Assembly (NCBI RefSeq): GCF_050271975.1 | Contig: NZ_CP189850.1 | Location: 1,798,001-1,862,000, forward strand | Direction of reading: 5' to 3' | Length of the DNA: 64,000 bases | Origin: Litorimonas sp947503715 | Lineage (GTDB): Bacteria; Pseudomonadota; Alphaproteobacteria; Caulobacterales; Maricaulaceae | In this document: positions 52,021 through 60,975 of the stretch, one piece after another | How positions within the stretch are numbered: the stretch's first letter is position 1 | Layout: every line of letters begins with the position of its first letter | Made by a program: the position numbers and the translations under genes | Notes under the pieces: generated by a model | What the model was told of the DNA's origin: nothing | What the model saw: the letters and a program-made list of their open reading frames with translations, nothing else | Databases searched by the model: none

Positions 52021-52631
52021 TGATGGCTGATAATTTCGCAGACCTAAAAGATCATATTGAGAGCCAGCTCGGCGATGCGATTAACAGCGCGTCGGTGGCA
52101 TTCGGTGAACTGACATTGGAAGCCCGCCGCGCGGAAATCCTGACCGTGTTGGCCTTCCTCCGCGACGATCCGATCTGCCGCTTCACGCAGTTGATCGATA
52201 TTGCGGGTGTGGATTATCCGTCCCGCGCGCGCCGTTTCGACGTCGTCTATCACATGCTTTCCATGAGCCATAATACGCGCATCCGGATCAAAATCACGAC
52301 GGATGAAGACACAGCTGTGCAGAGCTGCGTCCCGCTCTTCCCCAACGCCGATTGGTATGAGCGTGAGGCCTTTGACATGTACGGTATCGCGTTTGAAAAT
52401 CATCCGGACCTGCGCCGTATTCTGACGGATTACGGGTTTGAGGGTTTCCCGCTGCGCAAAGACTTCCCGCTAAGTGGCTTTGTCGAAGTGCGTTATGACG
52501 AGGGCCGCAAGGCCGTCGTTTATGAGCCTGTGAATTTGCCGCAAGAATATCGCAGTTTCGATTTCATGAGTTCATGGGAAGGCGGCGATTATGTGTTGCC
52601 AGGCGATGAGAAGAGTGAGGCGGCGGAGTGA
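52020..52631 (+). CDS. nuoC: NADH-quinone oxidoreductase subunit C
   Basis: 30-kDa peripheral-arm subunit, 203 residues, with the signature EREAFDMYGIAFENHPDLRRILTDYGFEG-type run at about 118-147 and PLRKDFPLSGF. Start ATG 52020 or 52023. Separate from nuoD (not fused as in E. coli). Its TGA shares one base with an inserted lipoprotein gene. Confidence 0.95.
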   Translation: MMADNFADLKDHIESQLGDAINSASVAFGELTLEARRAEILTVLAFLRDDPICRFTQLIDIAGVDYPSRARRFDVVYHMLSMSHNTRIRIKITTDEDTAVQSCVPLFPNADWYEREAFDMYGIAFENHPDLRRILTDYGFEGFPLRKDFPLSGFVEVRYDEGRKAVVYEPVNLPQEYRSFDFMSSWEGGDYVLPGDEKSEAAE

Positions 52632-53236
52632 TGCGTTTAGTAAATAGGTCTTATTCGAGAAGTGTTTTGCTCATTATTGCTTCCATTATATCTATGCAGG
52701 TTTCGGGTTGCGGCGATGACGCTTTTGCTGAGGATTACGACTCCATTGCTCTCAGGCAGTGTATGATAGATCTCAAGGCCAAGTCTGATATTGAATATGA
52801 GGACGTGAAGCGTTTTGAGGCATGTCTTGTTTCTGAAGGGTTTCGTAAGGTCGTGTCCGATGATTTTGCTGCGGAGTGCGCATTTTTATCGGAGTATCTC
52901 ACTGTAGGATCAGTCTTAAGTTATGCTCTTCCAGGGCTCGATGATGACTTTGAGGCGTTTTCTGAGGCGTCAGATAAATTTGATTTTTATAATGATGTTT
53001 GGGCAGGTGTGTATTCTGCTAGAGTCGATGAAGGGGGAAAGGCTCTTCTGAATGACGAAGAGTTTGTAAATTCTACAATCGAAGCCCTTGGATTAAATCC
53101 TTATGGCTACGACCCATTTGCATATACTGAAGATGTGGCTCCTGACGTTATGAAGGAGTTCAAAAAGTGCGAAAAAATTAATCTTGCCGTACAGGCGGCA
53201 GCCGAGAAGGAGTTTGCTTCAAATGGCGACTACTGA
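52631..53236 (+). CDS. Predicted lipoprotein inserted between nuoC and nuoD
   Basis: 201 residues from ATG 52631 (TGATG overlap with nuoC). N-terminus basic, then a hydrophobic stretch ending VSGC with Cys27, a convincing lipobox followed by GDD. The mature part is acidic, mostly helical-looking, with several cysteines (CMIDL, CLVSEG, CAFLS, CEKIN). No family is recognised. Codon use is clearly more AT-rich than in the nuo genes around it. The last 14 bases overlap nuoD, whose ribosome-binding site AAGGAG lies inside this gene. A periplasmic lipoprotein is not a known complex I subunit of bacteria. Confidence 0.75.
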   Translation: MRLVNRSYSRSVLLIIASIISMQVSGCGDDAFAEDYDSIALRQCMIDLKAKSDIEYEDVKRFEACLVSEGFRKVVSDDFAAECAFLSEYLTVGSVLSYALPGLDDDFEAFSEASDKFDFYNDVWAGVYSARVDEGGKALLNDEEFVNSTIEALGLNPYGYDPFAYTEDVAPDVMKEFKKCEKINLAVQAAAEKEFASNGDY

Positions 53237-54419
53237 AGCCATCCTCCAGGGCGACGACCGCAACTTCACGATTAATTTCGGCCCGCAACATCCTGCGGCG
53301 CATGGCGTTTTGCGTCTTGTGCTGGAGCTGGAAGGTGAGGTCGTCGAGCGCGTCGACCCGCATATCGGCCTGCTGCATCGCGGCACGGAAAAGCTGATGG
53401 AGCATAAGACCTATCTCCAAGCGCTGCCCTATCTCGACCGTCTGGATTATGTCTCGCCGATGAATCAGGAGCATGCCTTCTGCCTCGCGATTGAAAAGCT
53501 GACGGGCATGGGTGTACCGCGCCGCGCGTCGTTCATCCGTGTGCTCTATTCCGAGATTGGCCGTATTCTCTCGCATATGCTCAATATCACGACGCAGGCC
53601 ATGGATGTCGGCGCATTGACGCCGCCTGTCTGGGGTTTTGAAGAGCGTGAAAAGCTAATGGTGTTCTATGAACGCGCCTGTGGTGCGCGGATGCACGCCA
53701 ATTATTTCCGTCCGGGCGGGGTCCATCAGGACCTGCCGCCAAAGCTGCTCGAAGATATTTACGCGTGGTGTGAGCAATTCCCTGAAAAGCTGCAGGACAT
53801 TGAAACGCTGCTGACCGAGAACCGGATTTTCAAACAGCGCAATGTCGATATTGGTGTTGTGACCGAAGCGGATTGCCATGAGCGCGGGTTCTCCGGCGTC
53901 CTGATCCGTGGCTCCGGACTCGCGTGGGATTTGCGGCGGAACCAGCCTTATGAAGTTTACTCTGAGCTCGATTTCAAAATCCCGCTCGGCAAGAACGGGG
54001 ATTGTTATGACCGCTATCTCTGCCGCGTTGAGGAAATGTACGAGTCGGTGAAGATCATGAAACAGTGTATCGAAATGATGCCTGAGGGTCCGGTCATGAC
54101 GCAGGACAATAAATTTGTCCCACCGCGCCGCACCGAGATGAAGCAGTCTATGGAAGCGCTGATCCATCACTTCAAACTCTATACGGAGGGCGTTCACGTC
54201 CCGGCGGGTGAAGTCTATGCCTGTGTCGAAGCGCCCAAGGGTGAGTTCGGGGTTTATCTTGTCTCGGATGGATCAAATAAGCCTTACCGCTGCAAACTCC
54301 GCGCGCCGGGCTTCCCGCATCTCGCGGCGATGGATTATCTCAATCGCGGGCACATGCTCGCGGATGTCTCGGCCATCCTCGGCTCGCTCGATATCGTGTT
54401 CGGGGAGATTGACCGATGA
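53223..54419 (+). CDS. nuoD: NADH-quinone oxidoreductase subunit D
   Basis: 49-kDa subunit forming the quinone pocket with NuoB. 398 residues from ATG 53223: INFGPQHPAAHGVLRL near 17-32, then HRGTEKL, YVSPMNQEHAF (the quinone-headgroup Tyr region is further on), and C-terminal FPHLAAMDYLNRGHMLADV. The start is preceded by AAGGAG. Overlaps the next small gene by 4 bases (ATGA). Confidence 0.96.
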   Translation: MATTEAILQGDDRNFTINFGPQHPAAHGVLRLVLELEGEVVERVDPHIGLLHRGTEKLMEHKTYLQALPYLDRLDYVSPMNQEHAFCLAIEKLTGMGVPRRASFIRVLYSEIGRILSHMLNITTQAMDVGALTPPVWGFEEREKLMVFYERACGARMHANYFRPGGVHQDLPPKLLEDIYAWCEQFPEKLQDIETLLTENRIFKQRNVDIGVVTEADCHERGFSGVLIRGSGLAWDLRRNQPYEVYSELDFKIPLGKNGDCYDRYLCRVEEMYESVKIMKQCIEMMPEGPVMTQDNKFVPPRRTEMKQSMEALIHHFKLYTEGVHVPAGEVYACVEAPKGEFGVYLVSDGSNKPYRCKLRAPGFPHLAAMDYLNRGHMLADVSAILGSLDIVFGEIDR

Positions 54420-54631
54420 TCGGGGCAGAGGTTCATACCGATTTAAGTCACGTCTTGCAGGATGGATTTGAGATCAAGACGGCTTACGCGAATAAAGGCA
54501 TGCATTTTATCCTTTTGCAGAAGGGTGAGCGCGTTGTGTTAGCTTCAACTGACTCGGTCAATGTCGAGTACGGTTCTGCAGCCTATTATGAGGAATACGA
54601 AGTTCGTGAGCTTACAAGGAAACCGTCATGA
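54416..54631 (+). CDS. Small unknown protein between nuoD and nuoE
   Basis: 71 residues, soluble, no signal or membrane segment. It has a beta-strand look (KGMHFILLQKGERVVLAST) and an acidic/aromatic segment (AAYYEEYEVREL). ATGA overlaps on both sides (with nuoD and nuoE) argue strongly that it is translated with complex I. No family recognised. Confidence 0.7.
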   Translation: MIGAEVHTDLSHVLQDGFEIKTAYANKGMHFILLQKGERVVLASTDSVNVEYGSAAYYEEYEVRELTRKPS

Positions 54632-55749
54632 GTGCGCAACGTATGGCGCTGGTGCAGCCGGAAGCTTATAGCTTTTCCGCTGCGGCAGAGGCCGAAATCG
54701 ATATGTGGATTGCGAAATATCCGGCGGATCGTCAACGCTCCGCGCTGATTCCCGCGCTCTGGATTGCGCAGAAGGATGCGGGCGGTTGGTTGCCGGAAGT
54801 CGCGATGCGCGCTGTCGCGGATAAGCTCGGCATGGCCTATATCCGCGTCTATGAAGTCGCAACATTCTACACGATGTATAATCTCTCGCCCGTGGGTGAG
54901 CATTTCGTGCAGCTTTGCGGGACGACTCCGTGTTGGTTGCGCGGGGCCGATGATTTGAAAGCTGTCATGGCACGCCGTGTCGGGCCGCAAAATACGGTCT
55001 CGAGCGATGGAAAGTTGAGCTGGCTAGAGGTCGAATGTCTCGGCGCTTGTGCCAATGCGCCGATGGTACAGATTTCAAATGCGGATGGGGACCACTATTA
55101 CGAAGATTTGACGGCAGAAAGCTTTGACGCGCTGCTCGATGATCTCGTTGCGGGCCGTACGCCCAAAAGAGGGCCGCAAAATGATCGTCACACGTCAGAG
55201 CCGGAAGGTGGCGCGATTGCCCTGACGACAAAGAACTTGTCCAATGCGCGCGGCAAGATGAAAAAGCTGCCAAATGCGGACCAGAAGGCCGCGATTAATT
55301 ACTATGAGTGGGACCCGAAAGAGCGCCGCGCGACACGCGGTGGCTGGGTCGACCCGACTAAAAAAGCCAGCCGCGACCCTAAAAAGCGTCCTGATAATAT
55401 GGGCAAGGATATGACGGCGGGTCTCGTAGACGAGGCGCCGAATAAAGGTCTTCCAAAACGCTCGAGCAAGCCGGTCGGCAAGAAACCGCAAGTCATTTAC
55501 AAAGATGGCCCTACGGACGGCACACCTGATGATCTCAAGAAAATCAAAGGCATAGGCCCAAAATTTGAAAGCGATCTGAACGCCAAGGGTATTTATTATT
55601 ATCGCCAGATCGGGGCTTGGAAAGTCGCCGATGTGAAACTGGTCGAAGCCGATGCGCTGTCGCGTTTTCCGGGTCGTATCAAGCGGGATGAATGGGTCAA
55701 GCAAGCCAAGGCGCTTGCGAAAGCTGCCTCTAAGAAGGCGAGTTCATAA
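54628..55749 (+). CDS. nuoE: NADH-quinone oxidoreductase subunit E with helix-hairpin-helix-type tail
   Basis: 24-kDa subunit next to the NADH site; binds [2Fe-2S] cluster N1a. 373 residues, about twice the usual bacterial length. Residues 1-180 are NuoE with ligands C97, C102 (CGTTPC), C137 and C141 (CLGAC). A basic, low-complexity linker (about 180-300) follows, then a domain at 302-363 (LKKIKGIGPKFESDLNAKGI ... RDEWVKQAKALA) like that ending S2 in this window. Comparable long NuoE proteins occur in other Alphaproteobacteria. Stop overlaps the next gene (TAATG). Confidence 0.95.
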   Translation: MSAQRMALVQPEAYSFSAAAEAEIDMWIAKYPADRQRSALIPALWIAQKDAGGWLPEVAMRAVADKLGMAYIRVYEVATFYTMYNLSPVGEHFVQLCGTTPCWLRGADDLKAVMARRVGPQNTVSSDGKLSWLEVECLGACANAPMVQISNADGDHYYEDLTAESFDALLDDLVAGRTPKRGPQNDRHTSEPEGGAIALTTKNLSNARGKMKKLPNADQKAAINYYEWDPKERRATRGGWVDPTKKASRDPKKRPDNMGKDMTAGLVDEAPNKGLPKRSSKPVGKKPQVIYKDGPTDGTPDDLKKIKGIGPKFESDLNAKGIYYYRQIGAWKVADVKLVEADALSRFPGRIKRDEWVKQAKALAKAASKKASS

Positions 55750-55976
55750 TGGCTTTACGAGAAAATGGCCGCGCGATGACATCAGATTCGTTCGATAAAC
55801 TGGCTTATGTTTCGGCTGGGTTGGGGGCGTTCATTTTGCTGATTTTGCACGTGAGTGGTGTTTTTGACGGGTTCGGCATGATTGGTACGATTATCAAATG
55901 TGTGATCGCAATCGGCATTGTCGCCATGTTTTCGTACTTTAAGTCCCGTGGCAATAAATTGAGAGGTTTGAACTAG
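55749..55976 (+). CDS. Small two-helix membrane protein between nuoE and nuoF
   Basis: 75 residues with two hydrophobic helices (about 19-40 and 44-62) and a basic C-terminus (KSRGNKLRG). Starts on the TAATG shared with nuoE and ends 3 bases before nuoF. No recognised family. Could be an accessory membrane subunit or assembly factor, but the sequence does not tell. Confidence 0.65.
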   Translation: MALRENGRAMTSDSFDKLAYVSAGLGAFILLILHVSGVFDGFGMIGTIIKCVIAIGIVAMFSYFKSRGNKLRGLN

Positions 55977-55979
55977 ATT

Positions 55980-57287
55980 ATGGCTGAACTCCTCCAAGAT
56001 AAAGACCGGATCTTCCAAAACCTTTATGGTCTGAATGACCACGGATTGGACGCCGCACGGGATCGTGGTGCGTGGCTCGGCACCTCGGCGATTTTGGCGC
56101 AAGGTAAGGATTGGATCATTGATCAGGTCAAAAGCTCCGGCCTGCGCGGTCGTGGCGGCGCGGGTTTCCCGACGGGTCTGAAATGGTCTTTCATGCCGAA
56201 AGAAGTCGGCATTCGCCCGCATTACCTCGTCGTCAATGCCGATGAGTCAGAGCCAGGGTCTTGTAAAGACCGGGACATCATGCGTCATGATCCGCATCTG
56301 TTGATCGAGGGTTGCCTCGTCGCGTCTTTCGCAATGCAAGCGCATGCCTGTTACATCTATCTACGCGGTGAATATATTTTGGAACGTAACCGCATTCAGG
56401 CCGCGATTGACGAAGCTTATGCGGCAGGCCTGGTGGGCAAGAATGCCTGCGGCACCGGTTGGGATTTTGACATCTACATGGCCCATGGGGCCGGCGCTTA
56501 TATTTGCGGTGAAGAAACGGCTCTGCTGGAATCTCTCGAAGGTAAAAAGGGACAACCGCGCCTGAAGCCACCATTCCCGGCCAATGCAGGGCTCTATGGG
56601 TGTCCGACAACTGTGAACAATGTTGAGTCTATTGCCGTTGTGCCGACCATCCTGCGCCGCGGCGTTGACTGGTGGACGCAATTTGGCCGTGACAATAATA
56701 AAGGCACGAAAGTGTTCTCCATCTCCGGGCACGTTAACACGCCGTGTAATGTCGAAGAGGCGATGTCCATTCCCATGAAGACATTGCTGGAAACCCATGC
56801 GGGCGGTGTTCGTGGGGGGTGGGATAATCTCAAATGCGTCATTCCGGGCGGGTCATCTGTTCCGCTTCTGCCGAAAGAAATTTGCGATACAGTCCTCATG
56901 GATTTTGACGCATTGCGCGAAAACCAATCGGGCCTCGGCACGGCGGCTGTCATCGTCATGGATCAATCCACTGATGTCGTGAAAGCCATCGCGCGGCTGT
57001 CCTACTTCTATAAACATGAGAGCTGTGGTCAGTGTACGCCATGCCGTGAAGGTACAGGCTGGATGTGGCGCGTTATGGAACGGATGGTTGTCGGTAATGC
57101 CAAGACGTCTGAAATCGACATGTTGCTCGACGTTTCCAAACAGGTCGAGGGCCACACAATCTGCGCCCTCGGCGATGCTGCGGCTTGGCCCATTCAGGGT
57201 CTCATCCGTCACTTCCGTCACGAGATCGAAGAGCGCATCGATAATTACCGGGCGGATAAGCCCATCTTTGTACAAGCAGCGGAGTAG
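55980..57287 (+). CDS. nuoF: NADH-quinone oxidoreductase subunit F
   Basis: 51-kDa NADH-binding subunit with FMN and [4Fe-4S] cluster N3. 435 residues: GRGGAGFPTGLKW near 57-69 (FMN/NADH), VNADESEPGSCKDR, YICGEETALLESLEG near 175-189, and cluster ligands CGQCTPCREGTGW near 349-361 plus a later Cys (HTICALGDAAAWP). Confidence 0.97.
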   Translation: MAELLQDKDRIFQNLYGLNDHGLDAARDRGAWLGTSAILAQGKDWIIDQVKSSGLRGRGGAGFPTGLKWSFMPKEVGIRPHYLVVNADESEPGSCKDRDIMRHDPHLLIEGCLVASFAMQAHACYIYLRGEYILERNRIQAAIDEAYAAGLVGKNACGTGWDFDIYMAHGAGAYICGEETALLESLEGKKGQPRLKPPFPANAGLYGCPTTVNNVESIAVVPTILRRGVDWWTQFGRDNNKGTKVFSISGHVNTPCNVEEAMSIPMKTLLETHAGGVRGGWDNLKCVIPGGSSVPLLPKEICDTVLMDFDALRENQSGLGTAAVIVMDQSTDVVKAIARLSYFYKHESCGQCTPCREGTGWMWRVMERMVVGNAKTSEIDMLLDVSKQVEGHTICALGDAAAWPIQGLIRHFRHEIEERIDNYRADKPIFVQAAE

Positions 57288-57292
57288 GGGCG

Positions 57293-57748
57293 ATGAACGG
57301 CAAGATACTGGATTACGATTTTGATCGACATATCGGTGTGATTTCCGCCGCTGATGGTCAACGTTACAAATTCACGGGCGGCGAATATAAGTCTAAGTCT
57401 GGTCCGCCCCGCGCGGGCATGGTCGTAGATTTTGATCCGTTGGAAGATAACGTCGCGATCGGTGTTTATCCTATGGCGGGCGCATCCCATGCGGTTGCGG
57501 GTCGTAAAGACAAAATTGTTGCTGCGCTTCTGGCGTTCTTCCTTGGCGGTTTTGGTATTCATAAATTCTATCTGGGCAAAACCGGGGCCGGGATCACGAT
57601 GCTTCTTTGCGGAACAATTGGATGGCTCCTCATACTGCCGGGCTTTATCATCTGCATAATCGCCTTCATCGAATTTATTATCTATCTCGTCAAAGACGAG
57701 CAGCAATTCCAAGACGAATATGTTCACGGCAATAAGGCTTGGTTCTAA
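57293..57748 (+). CDS. TM2-domain membrane protein with cold-shock-like N-terminus
   Basis: 151 residues. Residues 1-60 (GKILDYDFDRHIGVISAADG, then RYKF and VVDFDP) resemble the beta-barrel of cold-shock-like domains, though RNP motifs are not clear. Residues 68-135 are a TM2 domain: RKDKIVAALLAFFLGGFGIHKFYLGK, then a glycine-rich second helix pair. TM2 proteins are of mostly unknown function. The gene sits between nuoF (5 bases) and nuoG (43 bases), an unusual place. Confidence 0.8.
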   Translation: MNGKILDYDFDRHIGVISAADGQRYKFTGGEYKSKSGPPRAGMVVDFDPLEDNVAIGVYPMAGASHAVAGRKDKIVAALLAFFLGGFGIHKFYLGKTGAGITMLLCGTIGWLLILPGFIICIIAFIEFIIYLVKDEQQFQDEYVHGNKAWF

Positions 57749-57791
57749 ACATCTCGCTCTCGCTGGATTATAGACTCTTCACGGATACAGA

Positions 57792-59876
57792 ATGACCGAC
57801 CTACGCAAGTTAAATATCGACGGTGTCGAGCACGAGGTACCAGCGGAATACACGCTGATGCAGGCCTGTGAGGAATATGGCGGCGCGGAAATTCCGCGTT
57901 TCTGTTATCACGAGCGTCTGTCTGTCGCTGGTAACTGTCGCATGTGCCTCGTCGAATGGGTCGGTGCGCCAAAGCCACAAGCGTCTTGCGCGTTGCAGGT
58001 CAAAGATTTGCGTCCGAACCGTGACGGCACGCCAGCCAATATCCGCACAAACTCCGAGACTGTGAAAAAAGCGCGGGAAGGGGTCATGGAATTCCTTCTC
58101 ATCAATCACCCGCTCGATTGCCCGATTTGTGACCAGGGCGGTGAGTGTGATTTGCAGGATCAGGCCATGGGCTATGGTCGCGATACATCCCGTTTCGAGG
58201 AAAATAAACGCGCGGTCGATGACAAACATATGGGTCCGCTCGTCAATACGATCATGACGCGCTGTATCCAGTGTACGCGCTGTGTCCGCTTCATTACCGA
58301 AGTGGCGGGTGTGCAGGAAATCGGCCTCGTCAATCGCGGCGAAAATGCCGAAATCACGACCTATCTGGAAGAAAGCCTAACCTCCGAGATGTCCGGCAAT
58401 GTGATCGACCTCTGTCCCGTTGGGGCGCTGACGTCCAAACCTTACGCGTTCAACGCGCGGCCTTGGGAATTGGACAAGGTTGAGTCGATCGACGTGATGG
58501 ACGCCGTTGGCTCCAATATCCGTGTCGATAGCCGCCGCGATGCGGTATTGCGGATTCTGCCCATCAATAATGATGATGTGAATGAGGAATGGATTTCCGA
58601 TAAAACCCGTTTCGTCTGGGACGGCCTTGCACGTCAGCGTCTTGATCGCCCATTCATCCGCGAAAACGGCAAGCTGCGTCCTGCAAATTGGGACGAAGCG
58701 CTCGGCGTTGTGGCAGAAAAGCTGAAAGGTGACCCGTCACTGATGGCTGCGATTGCGGGTGACCTCTGCGATGCGGAATCGATGAAGGCGTTGAAAGACC
58801 TGATGGACTCGCTCGGTGTGAAGAACATCGATTGTCGTCAGGATGGTTCTTTGATTGGAGAGGGCCCGCGTCAGAGCTATCTTTTCAATACGACAATCGC
58901 CGGTCTTGAAGAGGCTGATGCAATCCTGTTGGTCGGAACGAACCCGCGCCACGAGGCGCCGCTCGTCAATACACGTATCCGCAAGACCTGGATTGAGGGT
59001 AACCTCGAAATCGGCATGATCGGCGAAGCCGTCGACCTGACTTACAGCTATGAGCATGTCGGAACCTCCGCTGCGGATGTCGCGAAATTTGCGAAAGCCC
59101 GTTCCGGATTTGCCAAGACTTTCAAGTCTGCGAAAAACCCCGTCATTATTGTCGGCGCAGGGGCGTTGAAAGGCGAGGCTGGATTGTCGCTGCTCGAAGC
59201 TGTCGGCCAACTCGCGAAATCCGGCGCGACTGTTAATATCCTGCACGGTGCGGCCTCCCGCGTTGGTGGCTTGGACATGGGTTTCGTCCCGGGTGAGGGC
59301 GGTTTGTCGACGGACGCCATTCTCGACGCTGCGCAACAGGGCGCGATTGAGACCGTTTACCTCATGGGGGCCGACGAACTCGACACATCCAAAATCAAAG
59401 ATGCCTTCGTGATCTATCAGGGTCACCACGGCGATAATGGCGCACATGTTGCGGATGTTATCCTGCCCGGTGCGGCCTATACTGAAAAATCCGGTCTCTA
59501 TGTGAATATGGAAGGCCGCGTTCAAATGGCTAACCGCGCTGTGCCACCCAAGGGTGACGCGAAAGAAGACTGGGCGATCCTGCGGGCCTTATCCGCGCAA
59601 GTCGGTCGCGTCTTGCCTTACGACAATCTGGAAGCGCTTCGTGCGAAACTGTTCGCGGACCATCCGACCTTTATGTCGCTGGATACCGCACCTGAATCTG
59701 AAGCGTTTGATACAACCACTTTGGGCGCGAAAGGCGGTCTCTCATCCGAGCCTTTGGTGAACCCAATCGTTGACTTTTACATGACGAATGCCATTGCGCG
59801 CGCATCAAATGTGATGGCCGAATGTTCCGCCGTCATTGAAGAGAAAAACGCGACTGTGAAAGAGGCTGCGGAATGA
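57792..59876 (+). CDS. nuoG: NADH-quinone oxidoreductase subunit G
   Basis: 75-kDa subunit with the electron wire of complex I. 694 residues: N-terminal ferredoxin domain with [2Fe-2S] ligands in FCYHERLSVAGNCRMCLVEW near 37-56, His/Cys ligands of N5 in HPLDCPICDQGGECDLQ, then the N4 ligands in CIQCTRCVRF and the later CPVGAL; then an inactive molybdopterin-oxidoreductase-like domain. Overlaps nuoH by 4 bases. Confidence 0.96.
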   Translation: MTDLRKLNIDGVEHEVPAEYTLMQACEEYGGAEIPRFCYHERLSVAGNCRMCLVEWVGAPKPQASCALQVKDLRPNRDGTPANIRTNSETVKKAREGVMEFLLINHPLDCPICDQGGECDLQDQAMGYGRDTSRFEENKRAVDDKHMGPLVNTIMTRCIQCTRCVRFITEVAGVQEIGLVNRGENAEITTYLEESLTSEMSGNVIDLCPVGALTSKPYAFNARPWELDKVESIDVMDAVGSNIRVDSRRDAVLRILPINNDDVNEEWISDKTRFVWDGLARQRLDRPFIRENGKLRPANWDEALGVVAEKLKGDPSLMAAIAGDLCDAESMKALKDLMDSLGVKNIDCRQDGSLIGEGPRQSYLFNTTIAGLEEADAILLVGTNPRHEAPLVNTRIRKTWIEGNLEIGMIGEAVDLTYSYEHVGTSAADVAKFAKARSGFAKTFKSAKNPVIIVGAGALKGEAGLSLLEAVGQLAKSGATVNILHGAASRVGGLDMGFVPGEGGLSTDAILDAAQQGAIETVYLMGADELDTSKIKDAFVIYQGHHGDNGAHVADVILPGAAYTEKSGLYVNMEGRVQMANRAVPPKGDAKEDWAILRALSAQVGRVLPYDNLEALRAKLFADHPTFMSLDTAPESEAFDTTTLGAKGGLSSEPLVNPIVDFYMTNAIARASNVMAECSAVIEEKNATVKEAAE

Positions 59877-60964
59877 TCCCCATTATGCAAGCCGTGACGC
59901 CTGCGTCGGAGACGAACTGGCTGTTCTGGACCCTTCTGAAGACAGGGCAGGTATTGCTCTTCGTGCTGTCCCTTGCGTTGCTCGTGGCCGCGCTTGTGCT
60001 GGCCGACCGGAAGATCTGGGCGGCGGTGCAGATGCGCCGTGGGCCGAATGTCGTGGGGGCCTTTGGGCTCTTGCAGACCATGGCGGATGCTTTGAAATTC
60101 TTCTTCAAAGAAATCGTCATTCCGGCGGGGTCGGACAAGTTTCTATTCATCCTCGCGCCGATTCTCGGCCTCGTTATGGCATTCGCGGCCTGGGCCGTGA
60201 TTCCCGTCGCGCCGGGTTGGGTGATTTCCGACATCAATGTCGGTGTTCTCTACGTCCTCGCGCTGAGTTCACTTGGCGTTTACGGCATTATCATTGGCGG
60301 TTGGGCATCTAATTCAAAATATCCGTTTATGGGCGCGCTCCGCTCTGCGGCGCAGATGGTGTCCTATGAAGTCTCCATCGGCTTTATCATCCTGACCGTA
60401 ATTTTCCTCAGTGGTTCCATGAACTTAACGACAATTGTTGATGCGCAGGGCGCGGGCATTTGGAACTGGAATATGTTCCGTCTGAATCCTGTCGGCGAAT
60501 ATGGGTTGTGGAACCTGCTGATCGCACCGGTCATGTTTTACATGGGTGTGTTGTTCTTCATCTCCGCCCTCGCCGAGACAAACCGCCCGCCCTTCGATCT
60601 TCCGGAAGCGGAATCTGAACTCGTCGCGGGGTATCAGGTTGAGTATTCCTCAACACCGTTCCTGATGTTCTTCTTCGCGGAATATGTGAATATTATGCTC
60701 CTCTCGGCGATGATGACGCTGCTCTTCCTCGGCGGATGGCATGCGCCTGCTGATGTTGGTTTTCAATTCGTACCGCCATTCCTCTGGTTCTTCGCGAAGA
60801 CCGCGTTCCTGTTCTTCATGTTCGCCATGGTGAAAGCGATTGTACCACGTTACCGTTATGACCAGCTCATGCGTCTGGGCTGGAAAGTCTTCCTGCCGAC
60901 GGCACTGGCGGCGGTCGTGATTGTCTCCACATTTGTCGTCTTTCTCGGCGATAAAGCGGTTTAG
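59873..60964 (+). CDS. nuoH: NADH-quinone oxidoreductase subunit H
   Basis: Membrane subunit linking the quinone site to the proton channels. 363 residues, eight helices; conserved loops RRGPNVVG near 56-63 and the ETNRPPFDLPEAESELVAGYQVEY stretch near 232-256. nuoI begins 11 bases after its stop. Confidence 0.96.
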   Translation: MIPIMQAVTPASETNWLFWTLLKTGQVLLFVLSLALLVAALVLADRKIWAAVQMRRGPNVVGAFGLLQTMADALKFFFKEIVIPAGSDKFLFILAPILGLVMAFAAWAVIPVAPGWVISDINVGVLYVLALSSLGVYGIIIGGWASNSKYPFMGALRSAAQMVSYEVSIGFIILTVIFLSGSMNLTTIVDAQGAGIWNWNMFRLNPVGEYGLWNLLIAPVMFYMGVLFFISALAETNRPPFDLPEAESELVAGYQVEYSSTPFLMFFFAEYVNIMLLSAMMTLLFLGGWHAPADVGFQFVPPFLWFFAKTAFLFFMFAMVKAIVPRYRYDQLMRLGWKVFLPTALAAVVIVSTFVVFLGDKAV

Positions 60965-60975
60965 GGAGTTAAATT

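Noticed and set aside
53655..54197. 180-codon minus-strand frame inside nuoD
   Set aside because: Antisense shadow of nuoD codons; many similar long shadows occur across this GC-moderate coding DNA.
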